Assembly (NCBI GenBank): GCA_028822125.1
Contig: JAPKEK010000103.1
Span: 1-7,069, forward strand
Reading direction: 5' to 3'
DNA from: Pseudomonadales bacterium
Lineage (GTDB): Bacteria > Pseudomonadota > Gammaproteobacteria > Pseudomonadales > Azotimanducaceae
Length of the DNA stretch: 7,069 nucleotides
This document shows positions 1 through 5,968 of the stretch, one piece after another. The translations under genes and the position numbers were made by a program. The first letter of the stretch is position 1. Each line of letters starts with the position of its first letter. The notes under the pieces were generated by a model. The model was not told the DNA's origin and searched no databases. It saw nothing but the letters and a program-made list of their open reading frames with translations.

Positions 1-1070
1 GCCAGCCGTTCAGCTGAATAGGCCGCCAGTATGCCGCTGTCTGCCCAGCCCTTGAGGCACGCATCCAGGAGCCAGGTAAGACCTGCGGCATCAGCAATGC
101 CTGCGTTCATGCCATAACCGCCCATGGGGACCCAAATATGGGCCGCGTCACCGGCCAGAAAAATGCGTCCCTCGGCGATCTTGCTGGTGACCAGGCGACG
201 GCCAATCCAGTCTTCGTTGCGGGTGAGCTGATACTGGAAATCGTCATCGACACCGAGAATCGTTCTGAGGCAGCTGTCCCGATCCAAGGTCTCGAACCCC
301 TCGCTCGGGCGCAGGTAGTTGTGGACTAGGAAGCCGTCGTCATTGTCGATGGTATAAATAGTGCCGGACCGGCGTGGGTTGATGTTCAGGACGCCCCAGC
401 AGGGCTCTGCCTGCATCATGGCAGTAAGGCCAGGGGCATGAATGAAGGATGACTGGACCCGTTGTACGACCGCATCACCCTGCAATTCTGCGCCGATTTG
501 CTTGCGGATAAGCGATCCACCACCGTCGCAACCGATGAGATAGTCACAGCAGATTTCTTGCTCTGAACCGTTGCTGGAATGGATACAGGCCAGTACTTGA
601 TCACCCTGGTCGTTGATTGAGGTGACCTCCTGGTCGAAGTACAGGCGGAGGTTGCTGGTGGTCTCTGCTGTTTCCTGCAGGATTGGCTCCAGGAAAATCT
701 GGTTCATTCGATGCGGCGGTTCCAGCGTTGGCCACTCGGCGTCAGCGCCTTGCTCATCCGATTTACGCCCAGCTCGGCCAGGTATCCTGATCCGGGCCAT
801 TTCTTTGCCGATCGCGGTGAGCCTGATGGACACGTCATGGGGAAAGTCATCATGAAAACCACCCGCCCTGACTTTGTCGGCGATGCCAAGTCGACGAAAA
901 ATCTCCATGGAGCGGGACGATATGTGGTTGCAGCGAACGGTGAGTGGATCAAAATTCACGCGCCGGTCAAGTACCATCACATCGATGCCACGCTGGGCCA
1001 GATCGATCCCAGCTACCAGACCCACTGGCCCTGCGCCAACCACAAGCACCTGACACGTTTCCTTGAGCAT
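1..1070 (-). CDS. FAD-dependent aromatic-ring monooxygenase (class A, PHBH-like), C-terminus cut by window edge
   Basis: I translated this frame by hand; 356 codons are open and run off the left edge. It begins MLKETCQVLVVGAGPVGL, giving the N-terminal FAD dinucleotide fold GAGPVG at residues 12-17. The second flavoprotein-hydroxylase motif is the DG motif (GCDGGG, about 180-185). The third is the GD motif with its usual tail, GRIFLAGDAAHIWVP (about 301-315), followed by GGYGMNAGIADA. This order defines the FAD_binding_3 hydroxylases (phenol, 3-hydroxyphenylpropionate and chlorophenol types), which use NAD(P)H and O2 to hydroxylate aromatic rings in the cytoplasm. Members usually have 500-600 residues, so about a third is missing, including any thioredoxin-like C-terminal domain. 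The ATG at 1070 is well supported: AGGAG lies 6 nt upstream, and an in-frame TGA occurs about 100 nt further up with no other ATG between. Substrate is unknown. It is separated from the gene upstream by 214 bp and may be transcribed on its own. Confidence 0.93.
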   Translation of the reverse strand, partial: MLKETCQVLVVGAGPVGLVAGIDLAQRGIDVMVLDRRVNFDPLTVRCNHISSRSMEIFRRLGIADKVRAGGFHDDFPHDVSIRLTAIGKEMARIRIPGRAGRKSDEQGADAEWPTLEPPHRMNQIFLEPILQETAETTSNLRLYFDQEVTSINDQGDQVLACIHSSNGSEQEICCDYLIGCDGGGSLIRKQIGAELQGDAVVQRVQSSFIHAPGLTAMMQAEPCWGVLNINPRRSGTIYTIDNDDGFLVHNYLRPSEGFETLDRDSCLRTILGVDDDFQYQLTRNEDWIGRRLVTSKIAEGRIFLAGDAAHIWVPMGGYGMNAGIADAAGLTWLLDACLKGWADSGILAAYSAERL

Positions 1071-1119
1071 AACAGGCTCCTCGCGGGTAACAGGGTTAAT
1101 ATGACTTTCTTCGATTCTG

Positions 1120-1134
1120 GTTTGTATACCAAAC
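1120..1134. promoter_or_regulatory. Small inverted repeat over the candidate -10, possible operator
   Basis: The plus strand reads GTTTG-TATAC-CAAAC: perfect 5-bp arms around a 5-bp spacer. It overlaps the candidate -10 hexamer of the monooxygenase promoter, where a repressor would normally bind. Catabolic monooxygenases are often controlled by local regulators, but no regulator gene is in this window. Arms this short also arise by chance. Confidence 0.25.
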
Positions 1135-1152
1135 TCAATAGCCGAATAGCAA
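1123..1152 (-). promoter_or_regulatory. Possible sigma-70-type promoter before the monooxygenase
   Basis: Read on the minus strand, TTGCTA (1152-1147) and TATACA (1128-1123) are separated by 18 bp. Each matches the consensus hexamers at four of six positions. The -10 lies about 50 bp before the ATG at 1070, leaving room for a normal leader and the AGGAG site. The match is moderate and could be chance; the overlap of the -10 with an inverted repeat is the main reason to list it. Confidence 0.3.
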
Positions 1153-1174
1153 GTTCAGGTAGCGTGTGGCCTCG

Positions 1175-1207
1175 GTGGTATTGAGGCAGTGGTAACACAA
1201 GGTGGTA
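1175..1207. repeat. Three direct copies of GTGGTA upstream of the monooxygenase
   Basis: GTGGTA occurs at 1175-1180, 1189-1194 and 1202-1207, so starts are 14 and 13 bp apart; the second and third copies extend to GTGGTAA. The array lies just upstream (in the minus direction) of the candidate -35 and outside any coding region. It could be an iterated regulator-binding site. The spacing is not a whole number of helical turns, which weakens that reading. Confidence 0.3.
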
Positions 1208-1284
1208 ATCAGTTTGGGTCTTTATTCGCATAGGCAGCGACACTTTTAGTTGGAACAGATCACTCAGGAGCAGGCAAGGTTATA

Positions 1285-1803
1285 TTAGCGGCCTGCGTTG
1301 GCCCGATCTTTATCAGGCGTTACAGTAAAAGAGCGGAAATGAATTCGGTCGCCCAATGGCGAACCATCATCGTTGGCGCCGGTGACCGCCAGATAGAAGG
1401 TCACTTTTTTATCTGCGAGGTCCTGTGCTGTCCACAGTATGGACCAGGCGACACCATTTATATTTGCAACTGGCCGGGTAGATCTTATCGAGGATCCAGT
1501 CGTCTCGATATGCTTTTGTGAGGCGCCGAATTGTCCCGCTGAAGCGAGCATCTGAAAGCCAGCGATGATTGCGTCAGTATCCTTGAAGGAAACCTGTAAT
1601 TCATAAGTTGAGCCGGTGACAGGCGCTACCGGGAGTCCTCGAATTGACAGGGATTTCGAATCAGGAATTGCTTCGTAATCAAAGTGACAGGCGGTGCAGT
1701 TCAGACTTGACTGCGGATTGGCGGCACCCCAGGGCGCCCCTCCTGGGGAAGCGCTGGTGCTGTTCATAAAACACGTCGCCAGCAGGACAATCGCTGACCT
1801 CAA
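1285..1803 (-). CDS. Secreted CxxCH haem-binding protein with Reeler/choice-of-anchor-V-like domain
   Basis: The 172-residue product starts with a short signal-peptide-like segment (MRSAIVLLATCFMNSTSA), with likely cleavage near residues 18-19. A Gly/Pro-rich stretch leads to a single haem c attachment motif, CTACH, at 36-40. The rest resembles the Reeler/choice-of-anchor-V fold: a strand-rich region with YELQVSF and AGFQML (about 67-86), and a characteristic end, TGANDDGSPLGDRI (about 141-154). I infer a periplasmic or exported monohaem protein; the sixth haem ligand cannot be assigned. The only start that keeps the signal peptide is TTG at 1803, with GGGG 6 nt upstream; it touches the TAG stop of the preceding propeller gene in the same frame. 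The first ATG, at 1767, would remove the export signal. The immediate junction suggests translational coupling and joint function with the propeller. Biochemical role is unknown. Confidence 0.75.
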   Translation of the reverse strand: MRSAIVLLATCFMNSTSASPGGAPWGAANPQSSLNCTACHFDYEAIPDSKSLSIRGLPVAPVTGSTYELQVSFKDTDAIIAGFQMLASAGQFGASQKHIETTGSSIRSTRPVANINGVAWSILWTAQDLADKKVTFYLAVTGANDDGSPLGDRIHFRSFTVTPDKDRANAGR

Positions 1804-2439
1804 CTATTTCCCCGGTTCGACAATTGCCCGGCCTATGTAATTGCTATCAGTACCGAACCAGACGGTTCCTGATGCTTCCTGGTAGTGCATATGCCGGACC
1901 GCGCCGCCACCGGAGTCGATCTCGGTTGCGCCCATAAATTGAGCAGTGGCTGGGTCGAAGCCAACAAATACATTGGGCTGCACGCCGGATGCGACCATCC
2001 AGAGTCTTCCGCCTGAATCAGACGCCATGCCGTATGGCCTGGCACCTTCACCCTGAGGCATCTGCCATTCTGTGAATTTGGCTATGCTGGGCTGGTACTT
2101 GCCGAGCATCCCTTTGGCATAGTCGACATACCAGATGTTACCATCAGCAGTTATTTCGAGTCGACGCGGTCTTGCCTGCAGGCGTGGCAAATCGATTTCG
2201 TCATGTTCTAGTGTCTCGGGATCGATATGGACCAGTTTGTTAGAACCAAACAGCACCACCCAGACTGAATTGTCTGGTGCGATTTTGATGCCGTAAGGCC
2301 GGGAACGCGGCGTTCGGGATGGGATTAAGTCAACTTGACGCGTTTTGATGTTGAGCCGGCCCATCATGTTACCGCCTTGCACCGTGAACCAGATGTTCTC
2401 CTCGTTTTTATCGAATACCAGTATGTGGATCACGAGCAC
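1804..2439 (-). CDS. C-terminal fragment of Vgb-like propeller (blades 3-7)
   Basis: The 211-codon frame holds five blade repeats around W17, W60, W103, W147 and W194, each of the type (D/S)GxxWxxxxxxxxGxxxP. It ends with VRHMHYQEASGTVWFGTDSN and IGRA, a typical last blade for this family. The nominal GTG at 2439 has no ribosome binding site and lies inside the upstream fragment, so this piece was almost certainly read as the continuation of the frame starting at 2797. Its frame is closed upstream by TGA at 2452-2454, which places the switch between about 2451 and 2411. The TAG stop (1804-1806) directly precedes the TTG start of the haem-binding protein. The sequence of this half is otherwise intact, which suggests a recent lesion or an error. 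Confidence 0.75.
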   Translation of the reverse strand: MLVIHILVFDKNEENIWFTVQGGNMMGRLNIKTRQVDLIPSRTPRSRPYGIKIAPDNSVWVVLFGSNKLVHIDPETLEHDEIDLPRLQARPRRLEITADGNIWYVDYAKGMLGKYQPSIAKFTEWQMPQGEGARPYGMASDSGGRLWMVASGVQPNVFVGFDPATAQFMGATEIDSGGGAVRHMHYQEASGTVWFGTDSNYIGRAIVEPGK

Positions 2440-2797
2440 GTTTATCGGGCATCATGATTGTTTGGATGTCTTTTGTTTCCGGGTTGTACCGGCCGATCAT
2501 CCGGTTTAGATTCCCGGCATACCAGACAATTCCGTCTGAACCGACAATGAGGTTGTGTGGCCCAGATCCTTGTTTTAGATCAATTTTACTGAACTCCCCG
2601 GTTTGTACATCCAGATGGGCCAGGTAGCCCCCCCGCTGGCCAACAAACCATACTGAGGAGGCACTGGCGGCAAATGGGTCGCGAGGCCGGGATGCATCGT
2701 AAGGCACTTGCCACTCTTTGATGTCCAGGCTGCTAGCTAGAATGGCGGTCGCAGACATCAGAATGACTGCCAGTACGCAGTACTTGATTGCATTCAT
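2408..2797 (-). CDS. N-terminal fragment of Vgb-like propeller (signal peptide and blades 1-2)
   Basis: The 129-residue frame begins MNAIKYCVLAVILMSATAIL, a good Sec signal peptide with likely cleavage around residues 21-22. It continues with propeller blades SSVWFVGQRGGYLAHLD (W50) and GIVWYAGNLNRMIGRYN (W92). The ATG at 2797 has GGGAG with good spacing, so this is the true start of the whole gene. After DPHT the frame gives only three foreign residues (GIR) before TAA at 2408-2410. On its own, two blades could not form a stable propeller. The normal mature protein would act outside the cytoplasm. The streptogramin lyase activity of Staphylococcus Vgb should not be assumed for this environmental-type homologue. 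Confidence 0.8.
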   Translation of the reverse strand: MNAIKYCVLAVILMSATAILASSLDIKEWQVPYDASRPRDPFAASASSVWFVGQRGGYLAHLDVQTGEFSKIDLKQGSGPHNLIVGSDGIVWYAGNLNRMIGRYNPETKDIQTIMMPDKRARDPHTGIR

Positions 2798-2809
2798 AAT
2801 TTTCTCCCG

Positions 2810-2839
2810 GTTATAGAGGCAAATCTAACACAATCTCAA
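2810..2839 (-). promoter_or_regulatory. Candidate sigma-70 promoter just before the propeller gene
   Basis: On the minus strand TTGAGA (2839-2834) and TATAAC (2815-2810) are separated by 18 bp, each matching consensus at five of six positions. The caveat is position: the -10 ends 12 nt before the ATG at 2797, so the predicted transcript would start inside or next to the GGGAG ribosome binding site. Either the mRNA has an unusually short leader or the real promoter lies further upstream in the 232-bp gap. Confidence 0.35.
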
Positions 2840-3029
2840 GTTGAAACTAAGTAACGAAAATTGGGTGGGGTTGCATCATAGCTGATGTCATGGCTGTCTG
2901 TTGTTCGTGCCTGGCAGGCAATGCCGCCAAAATTAGCTTAAAGCGTAGCCGCTAAACAGGGTAAACCAGTTATCTGAATTGGTTTTTGTTGCTGCCGGGT
3001 GCTGTCTATGGCGCTAGGTGTTTGCAGGG

Positions 3030-3815
3030 CTATCGGCCCTTCCAGTCGGGGTCCCGTTTTTCTGCAAAGGCATTGAAGCCCTCGAGCATATCTTCACTGC
3101 CATAAAGCGTATCGATGCTTGCCAGTTGCCGGCTGGTAATTCGGTTCAGGGAGTCCTGAAATTTGGATGCTTCTGCATCCCGCACGACCTCTTTAATTGC
3201 CGCCATGACCAGAGGTGGGCCGGATGCCAGTAGTCGCGCCAGTTCCCAGGAACGCGTCATTAGCTGATCTGCAGCGAGAATTTCGTTAACGAAGCCCCAG
3301 TGATGCGCTTCTTCTACGTCTAACCAGCGGCCTGTCAGTAACAGCTCCATGGCAATGTGATACGGAATACGTTTTGGTAATTTTATCGATGCGGCGTCAG
3401 CAATGGTGCCCGAGCGGATCTCTGGCAATGCAAAGGTCGCATGCTCAGCGGCGAGTATAATATCTGAGGACAGGGCTATCTCGAGCCCTCCACCACAACA
3501 TATACCATTGACCGCGCAGATGATGGGTTTGTTTAATCGAGGTAATTCCTGCAGGCCGCCAAAGCCCCCCACACCGTAATCCCCGTCAACCTCATCGCCA
3601 TCCGCTGCTGCTTTCAAGTCCCAGCCTGGGCAGAAGAATTTATCACCTGCGGCGGTCAGGATGGCAACTCGTAAATCCGGGTTATCACGAAAGGATTGAA
3701 AGACCTCGCCCATCTTTCGACTGGTGATCAAGTCAACGGCATTGGCTTTGGGCCGGTCCAGTGTGACTTCCAGAATACTGTCTTGGGTGCGGGTTTTTAT
3801 GGGTTCGTCAGTCAT
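3030..3815 (-). CDS. caiD: CaiD-like enoyl-CoA hydratase / carnitinyl-CoA dehydratase
   Basis: The product has 261 residues, the length I recall for E. coli CaiD, and many blocks match that protein closely: LDRPKANA (19-26), MGEVF (35-39), FRDNPDLRVAI (42-52), GWDLKAAA (64-71) and the C-terminus FAEKRDPDWKGR. It is a crotonase-fold enzyme. The backbone oxyanion-hole segments are around F61-G64 and G108-G110. Glu112 (GGGLEIA) and Glu132 (ALPEI) align with the two catalytic glutamates of CaiD (111 and 131). CaiD interconverts crotonobetainyl-CoA and carnitinyl-CoA; relatives hydrate other 2-enoyl-CoAs, so the substrate here is uncertain. The usual PDxGG turn is replaced by ADAAS (139-143). The ATG at 3815 has GAGGG about 6 nt upstream. 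The gene follows the acyl-CoA synthetase by 64 nt in the same direction, so co-transcription is likely. The symbol marks similarity, not proven carnitine use. Confidence 0.87.
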   Translation of the reverse strand: MTDEPIKTRTQDSILEVTLDRPKANAVDLITSRKMGEVFQSFRDNPDLRVAILTAAGDKFFCPGWDLKAAADGDEVDGDYGVGGFGGLQELPRLNKPIICAVNGICCGGGLEIALSSDIILAAEHATFALPEIRSGTIADAASIKLPKRIPYHIAMELLLTGRWLDVEEAHHWGFVNEILAADQLMTRSWELARLLASGPPLVMAAIKEVVRDAEASKFQDSLNRITSRQLASIDTLYGSEDMLEGFNAFAEKRDPDWKGR

Positions 3816-3866
3816 ACTTTCCCTCTTGCTTGGTTAGATACAAAGGCTTTCATTTTGTTAAGTTTA

Positions 3867-3878
3867 GCTAGGCGCCTG
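3867..3878 (+). repeat. 12-bp inverted repeat, left copy, just after the synthetase stop
   Basis: The plus strand reads GCTAGGCGCCTG. An exact reverse-complement copy lies at 5970-5981, so the two copies bracket the synthetase coding region, this one ending 1 nt outside its stop codon. The core AGGCGCCT is itself palindromic. One or two 12-mer matches of this sort are expected by chance in 7 kb, so only the position makes it notable. Confidence 0.4.
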
Positions 3879-3879
3879 T

Positions 3880-5961
3880 TCACGGGTCTACCAAAAGCGT
3901 TAGCAGGGCATCGGCAGCAACGGCATCTTTCGCTCGAGCGAGCAGGGGGTTGACTTCTAACTCAACCAACCGGGACGCGTTATCCTGGGCGTAGTGACCG
4001 ATAGCGACTATTGCATCAACAATAGCAGGCAGGTCTGCTTTGCTGGCTCCCCTGTAACCGGTTAACAGGGGATATAGTTTCAGCTGGGTTAATGCGTTAT
4101 GAATATCACCGGGATTGCAGGGTAACAACATTGAAACTGAATCGTGGATCAGTTCTGTAAGCGTGCCACCAAATCCCAGAGTCAGGACCAGCAGGCCTGT
4201 GGAATCGCGGGTAATGCCGATCAAGAGCTCTGCAATGACATCGGTGACCATGGCTTCTATCAGAAATCCCTGTTGATCGGATGGCAGTCGCTTAAGCATA
4301 TCGGTAGCAGCAGCCCGGAGGGTTTGTTTGTTTTTAATATTTGTGATTACCGCGCCGTGATCGCTTTTGTGTGCCAAGCCCTGTGCTTTCAGGACGCACG
4401 GATATTTCACCGTTGAAATAATCTGCTGAAGATGCCCTAAATCTCTGGCTGTAGTCCATTCGGGTATTTTTACGCCATAGGCAGCTAAAGATAACTTAGC
4501 GCCGTGTTCGGTGGTAGCTTGAATGTTTGAATATTCATTGGCCATCCCCTGCGGCGTTATGATCAGCCTTTCCGGCATAGTTTGACGGCGCTGATGCTGG
4601 CCCGCTTTTGTCGCTGCTTCAACAGCCTTTAGTCCCGTGCGCATGCCAGCCAGAGGCACACATCCAATTTCCACCAGCTCGCTGGCTAACGCTTCGCTCA
4701 TGTTGTCGGTAATGCTTGACAGGACAGCGATCGGGGCTGATGTTGCCTGCTTTGTCGCGCGCAGGCTAGTTAACACGCAGTCCCAGGCAGATGGGTCACA
4801 GTAATCATCTCGTGGGCGATCGTAGACGAATATGTTGAGGGCCGATGTTCCGGAACAGACAGCGGTAAAACAGGTGGTCATGGCGGCGATATCAGCCCAA
4901 ATGTAAGTATGATAATCCAGTGGATTAGCGATGTTCACTTGCGGGCCAAGACAGGTTGCCAATGCTTGCTGCTGCTGTTTAGAAAACGACTGGAAATCCA
5001 GGTCGAGATCGGCGCTGGCATCTGCCATTAAGCCGGCTTCACCGCCAGAGCAACTGACTGAACTAATATGCTTAGAGGCCAGTGGCCCCGCATAATGCAG
5101 GATTTTCAGGGCCTCTATGAAAACGTCCAGATTGTCGACTTCGACAATGCCGAGGCGTTCGAGTAAGGATTCACCGGCTCGGCTGCTTCCGGTTAATGAG
5201 GCAGTATGGCTTAGCGCCGCGGACCGGGAAGCTTCGGTTTTACCGGATTTAAGCGCGACTAGCGGTTTTTTTAATGTGTGTGCCAGTGCAGCGATTCGTT
5301 CCAGTGAGCGGATATCGCCAAATCCTTCCAGGTAGAATCCGACCACACTTATTCTCGGGTCAGACAGGAGCGTCTCAGCAACGGTGGCCGCATCGGTTTG
5401 TGCTTGGTTGCCTACCGTGGCGAGAAAGGCCAGGGGCAGGCCGCGTTGCTGCATGGTGAGGCTGATGGCAATGTTTGAAGATTGCGCAATGATTGCAACA
5501 CCCCGCTCTACTTTAAGACCTCCGTGTTCATCAGGCCAGATCGGTATGTTATCGAGATAGTTCAGCAGGCCATAGCAGTTCGGGCCAAGGATCGGCATGT
5601 CACCCGCCGCCTGTAATAGCTGTTGCTGGAGTTCGGCACCACCAGAGACATCAGCTTCGCTTTCCAGAAATCCTGATGCGAAGCAGACAGCACCGCCGGC
5701 GCCTCGCTTGCATAGCTGCTTTACCACTGAAACGGTCAGTTGTTTATTGACGCCGATGAAACTGGCGTCGGGTGCATCAGGCAATTCAGCGACGGACGCG
5801 AAACAAGGCAGATCCAGGAGTTTCTGCCGGTGTGGATGTATCGGCCATATTTGACCGGTGTAACCTGCTTTTTTCAGTTGCTTTACGACATTTTCAGCCC
5901 ATGACCCACCGAAAATGGCAATAGTTTTTGGGCTTATCAGGCGAGAAAGATTCCTGGGCAT
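3880..5961 (-). CDS. ADP-(NDP-)forming acyl-CoA synthetase, fused alpha and beta domains
   Basis: The 693-residue protein has the full layout of fused acetyl-CoA synthetase (ADP-forming) enzymes. First comes a CoA-binding Rossmann domain (about 1-135: IAIFGGS, ASGF, ILGPNCYG). Two succinyl-CoA-ligase-like domains follow (about 150-460), then an ATP-grasp domain (about 475-693). His252 in LSHTASLTGS is the expected phosphohistidine. ATP-grasp marks are HKSDHGAV (531-538), FGGTLTEL (597-604) and ELEVNPL (667-673). Such enzymes make acyl-CoA from a carboxylate, ATP and CoA with release of ADP and phosphate, and can run in reverse to conserve energy. There is no GNAT domain, so it is not a Pat/YfiQ-type protein acetyltransferase. 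The ATG at 5961 lies 7 nt after the dehydrogenase stop with only a weak ribosome binding site, suggesting translational coupling. Neighbouring dehydrogenase and hydratase genes imply it supplies their CoA thioester. The acyl substrate is unknown. Confidence 0.9.
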   Translation of the reverse strand: MPRNLSRLISPKTIAIFGGSWAENVVKQLKKAGYTGQIWPIHPHRQKLLDLPCFASVAELPDAPDASFIGVNKQLTVSVVKQLCKRGAGGAVCFASGFLESEADVSGGAELQQQLLQAAGDMPILGPNCYGLLNYLDNIPIWPDEHGGLKVERGVAIIAQSSNIAISLTMQQRGLPLAFLATVGNQAQTDAATVAETLLSDPRISVVGFYLEGFGDIRSLERIAALAHTLKKPLVALKSGKTEASRSAALSHTASLTGSSRAGESLLERLGIVEVDNLDVFIEALKILHYAGPLASKHISSVSCSGGEAGLMADASADLDLDFQSFSKQQQQALATCLGPQVNIANPLDYHTYIWADIAAMTTCFTAVCSGTSALNIFVYDRPRDDYCDPSAWDCVLTSLRATKQATSAPIAVLSSITDNMSEALASELVEIGCVPLAGMRTGLKAVEAATKAGQHQRRQTMPERLIITPQGMANEYSNIQATTEHGAKLSLAAYGVKIPEWTTARDLGHLQQIISTVKYPCVLKAQGLAHKSDHGAVITNIKNKQTLRAAATDMLKRLPSDQQGFLIEAMVTDVIAELLIGITRDSTGLLVLTLGFGGTLTELIHDSVSMLLPCNPGDIHNALTQLKLYPLLTGYRGASKADLPAIVDAIVAIGHYAQDNASRLVELEVNPLLARAKDAVAADALLTLLVDP

Positions 5962-5968
5962 GGGATTG

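Larger units (their letters stand above)
1804..2797 (-). pseudogene. Vgb-like seven-bladed beta-propeller gene, broken by a frameshift
   Basis: Two overlapping frames together make one complete exported propeller of about 335 residues, near the usual length for the virginiamycin B lyase-like family (about 300 plus a signal peptide). Seven W-containing blade motifs can be counted: two before the break and five after. Joining the frames at about 2421-2425 gives the continuous motif DPH(T)-LVFDKNEENIWFT, common in this family. Compared with the expected DPHTLVFD, two bases appear to be missing (or one is extra). Whether this is a true pseudogene or a sequence error cannot be decided from one read-out. 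Confidence 0.75.

Noticed and set aside
711..1184. A 157-codon open frame on the plus strand
   Set aside because: It lies antisense to the monooxygenase, whose minus-strand translation shows all three flavoprotein motifs. The plus product resembles nothing and has no clear ribosome binding site.
2303..2315. Inverted repeat GAACGC-G-GCGTTC
   Set aside because: It lies within a conserved propeller-coding stretch and is explained by codon choice for Thr-Pro-Arg-Ser.
2908..2920. Perfect small palindrome TGCCT-GGC-AGGCA in the gap before the propeller gene
   Set aside because: It is short, has no T run, and is not placed relative to the candidate promoter in a way that suggests an operator.
2963..2985. 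Hairpin with 9-bp arms (AAACCAGTT / AATTGGTTT, one G-U pair) followed by a T run on the plus strand, resembling a terminator
   Set aside because: No plus-strand gene leads into it. Read on the minus strand, where the genes lie, it has a mismatch and no U tract, and the stem is AT-rich.
3026..3040. AGGGC/GCCCT hairpin over the hydratase stop codon
   Set aside because: The 5-bp stem is short and no T run follows on the minus strand, so a terminator is not supported.
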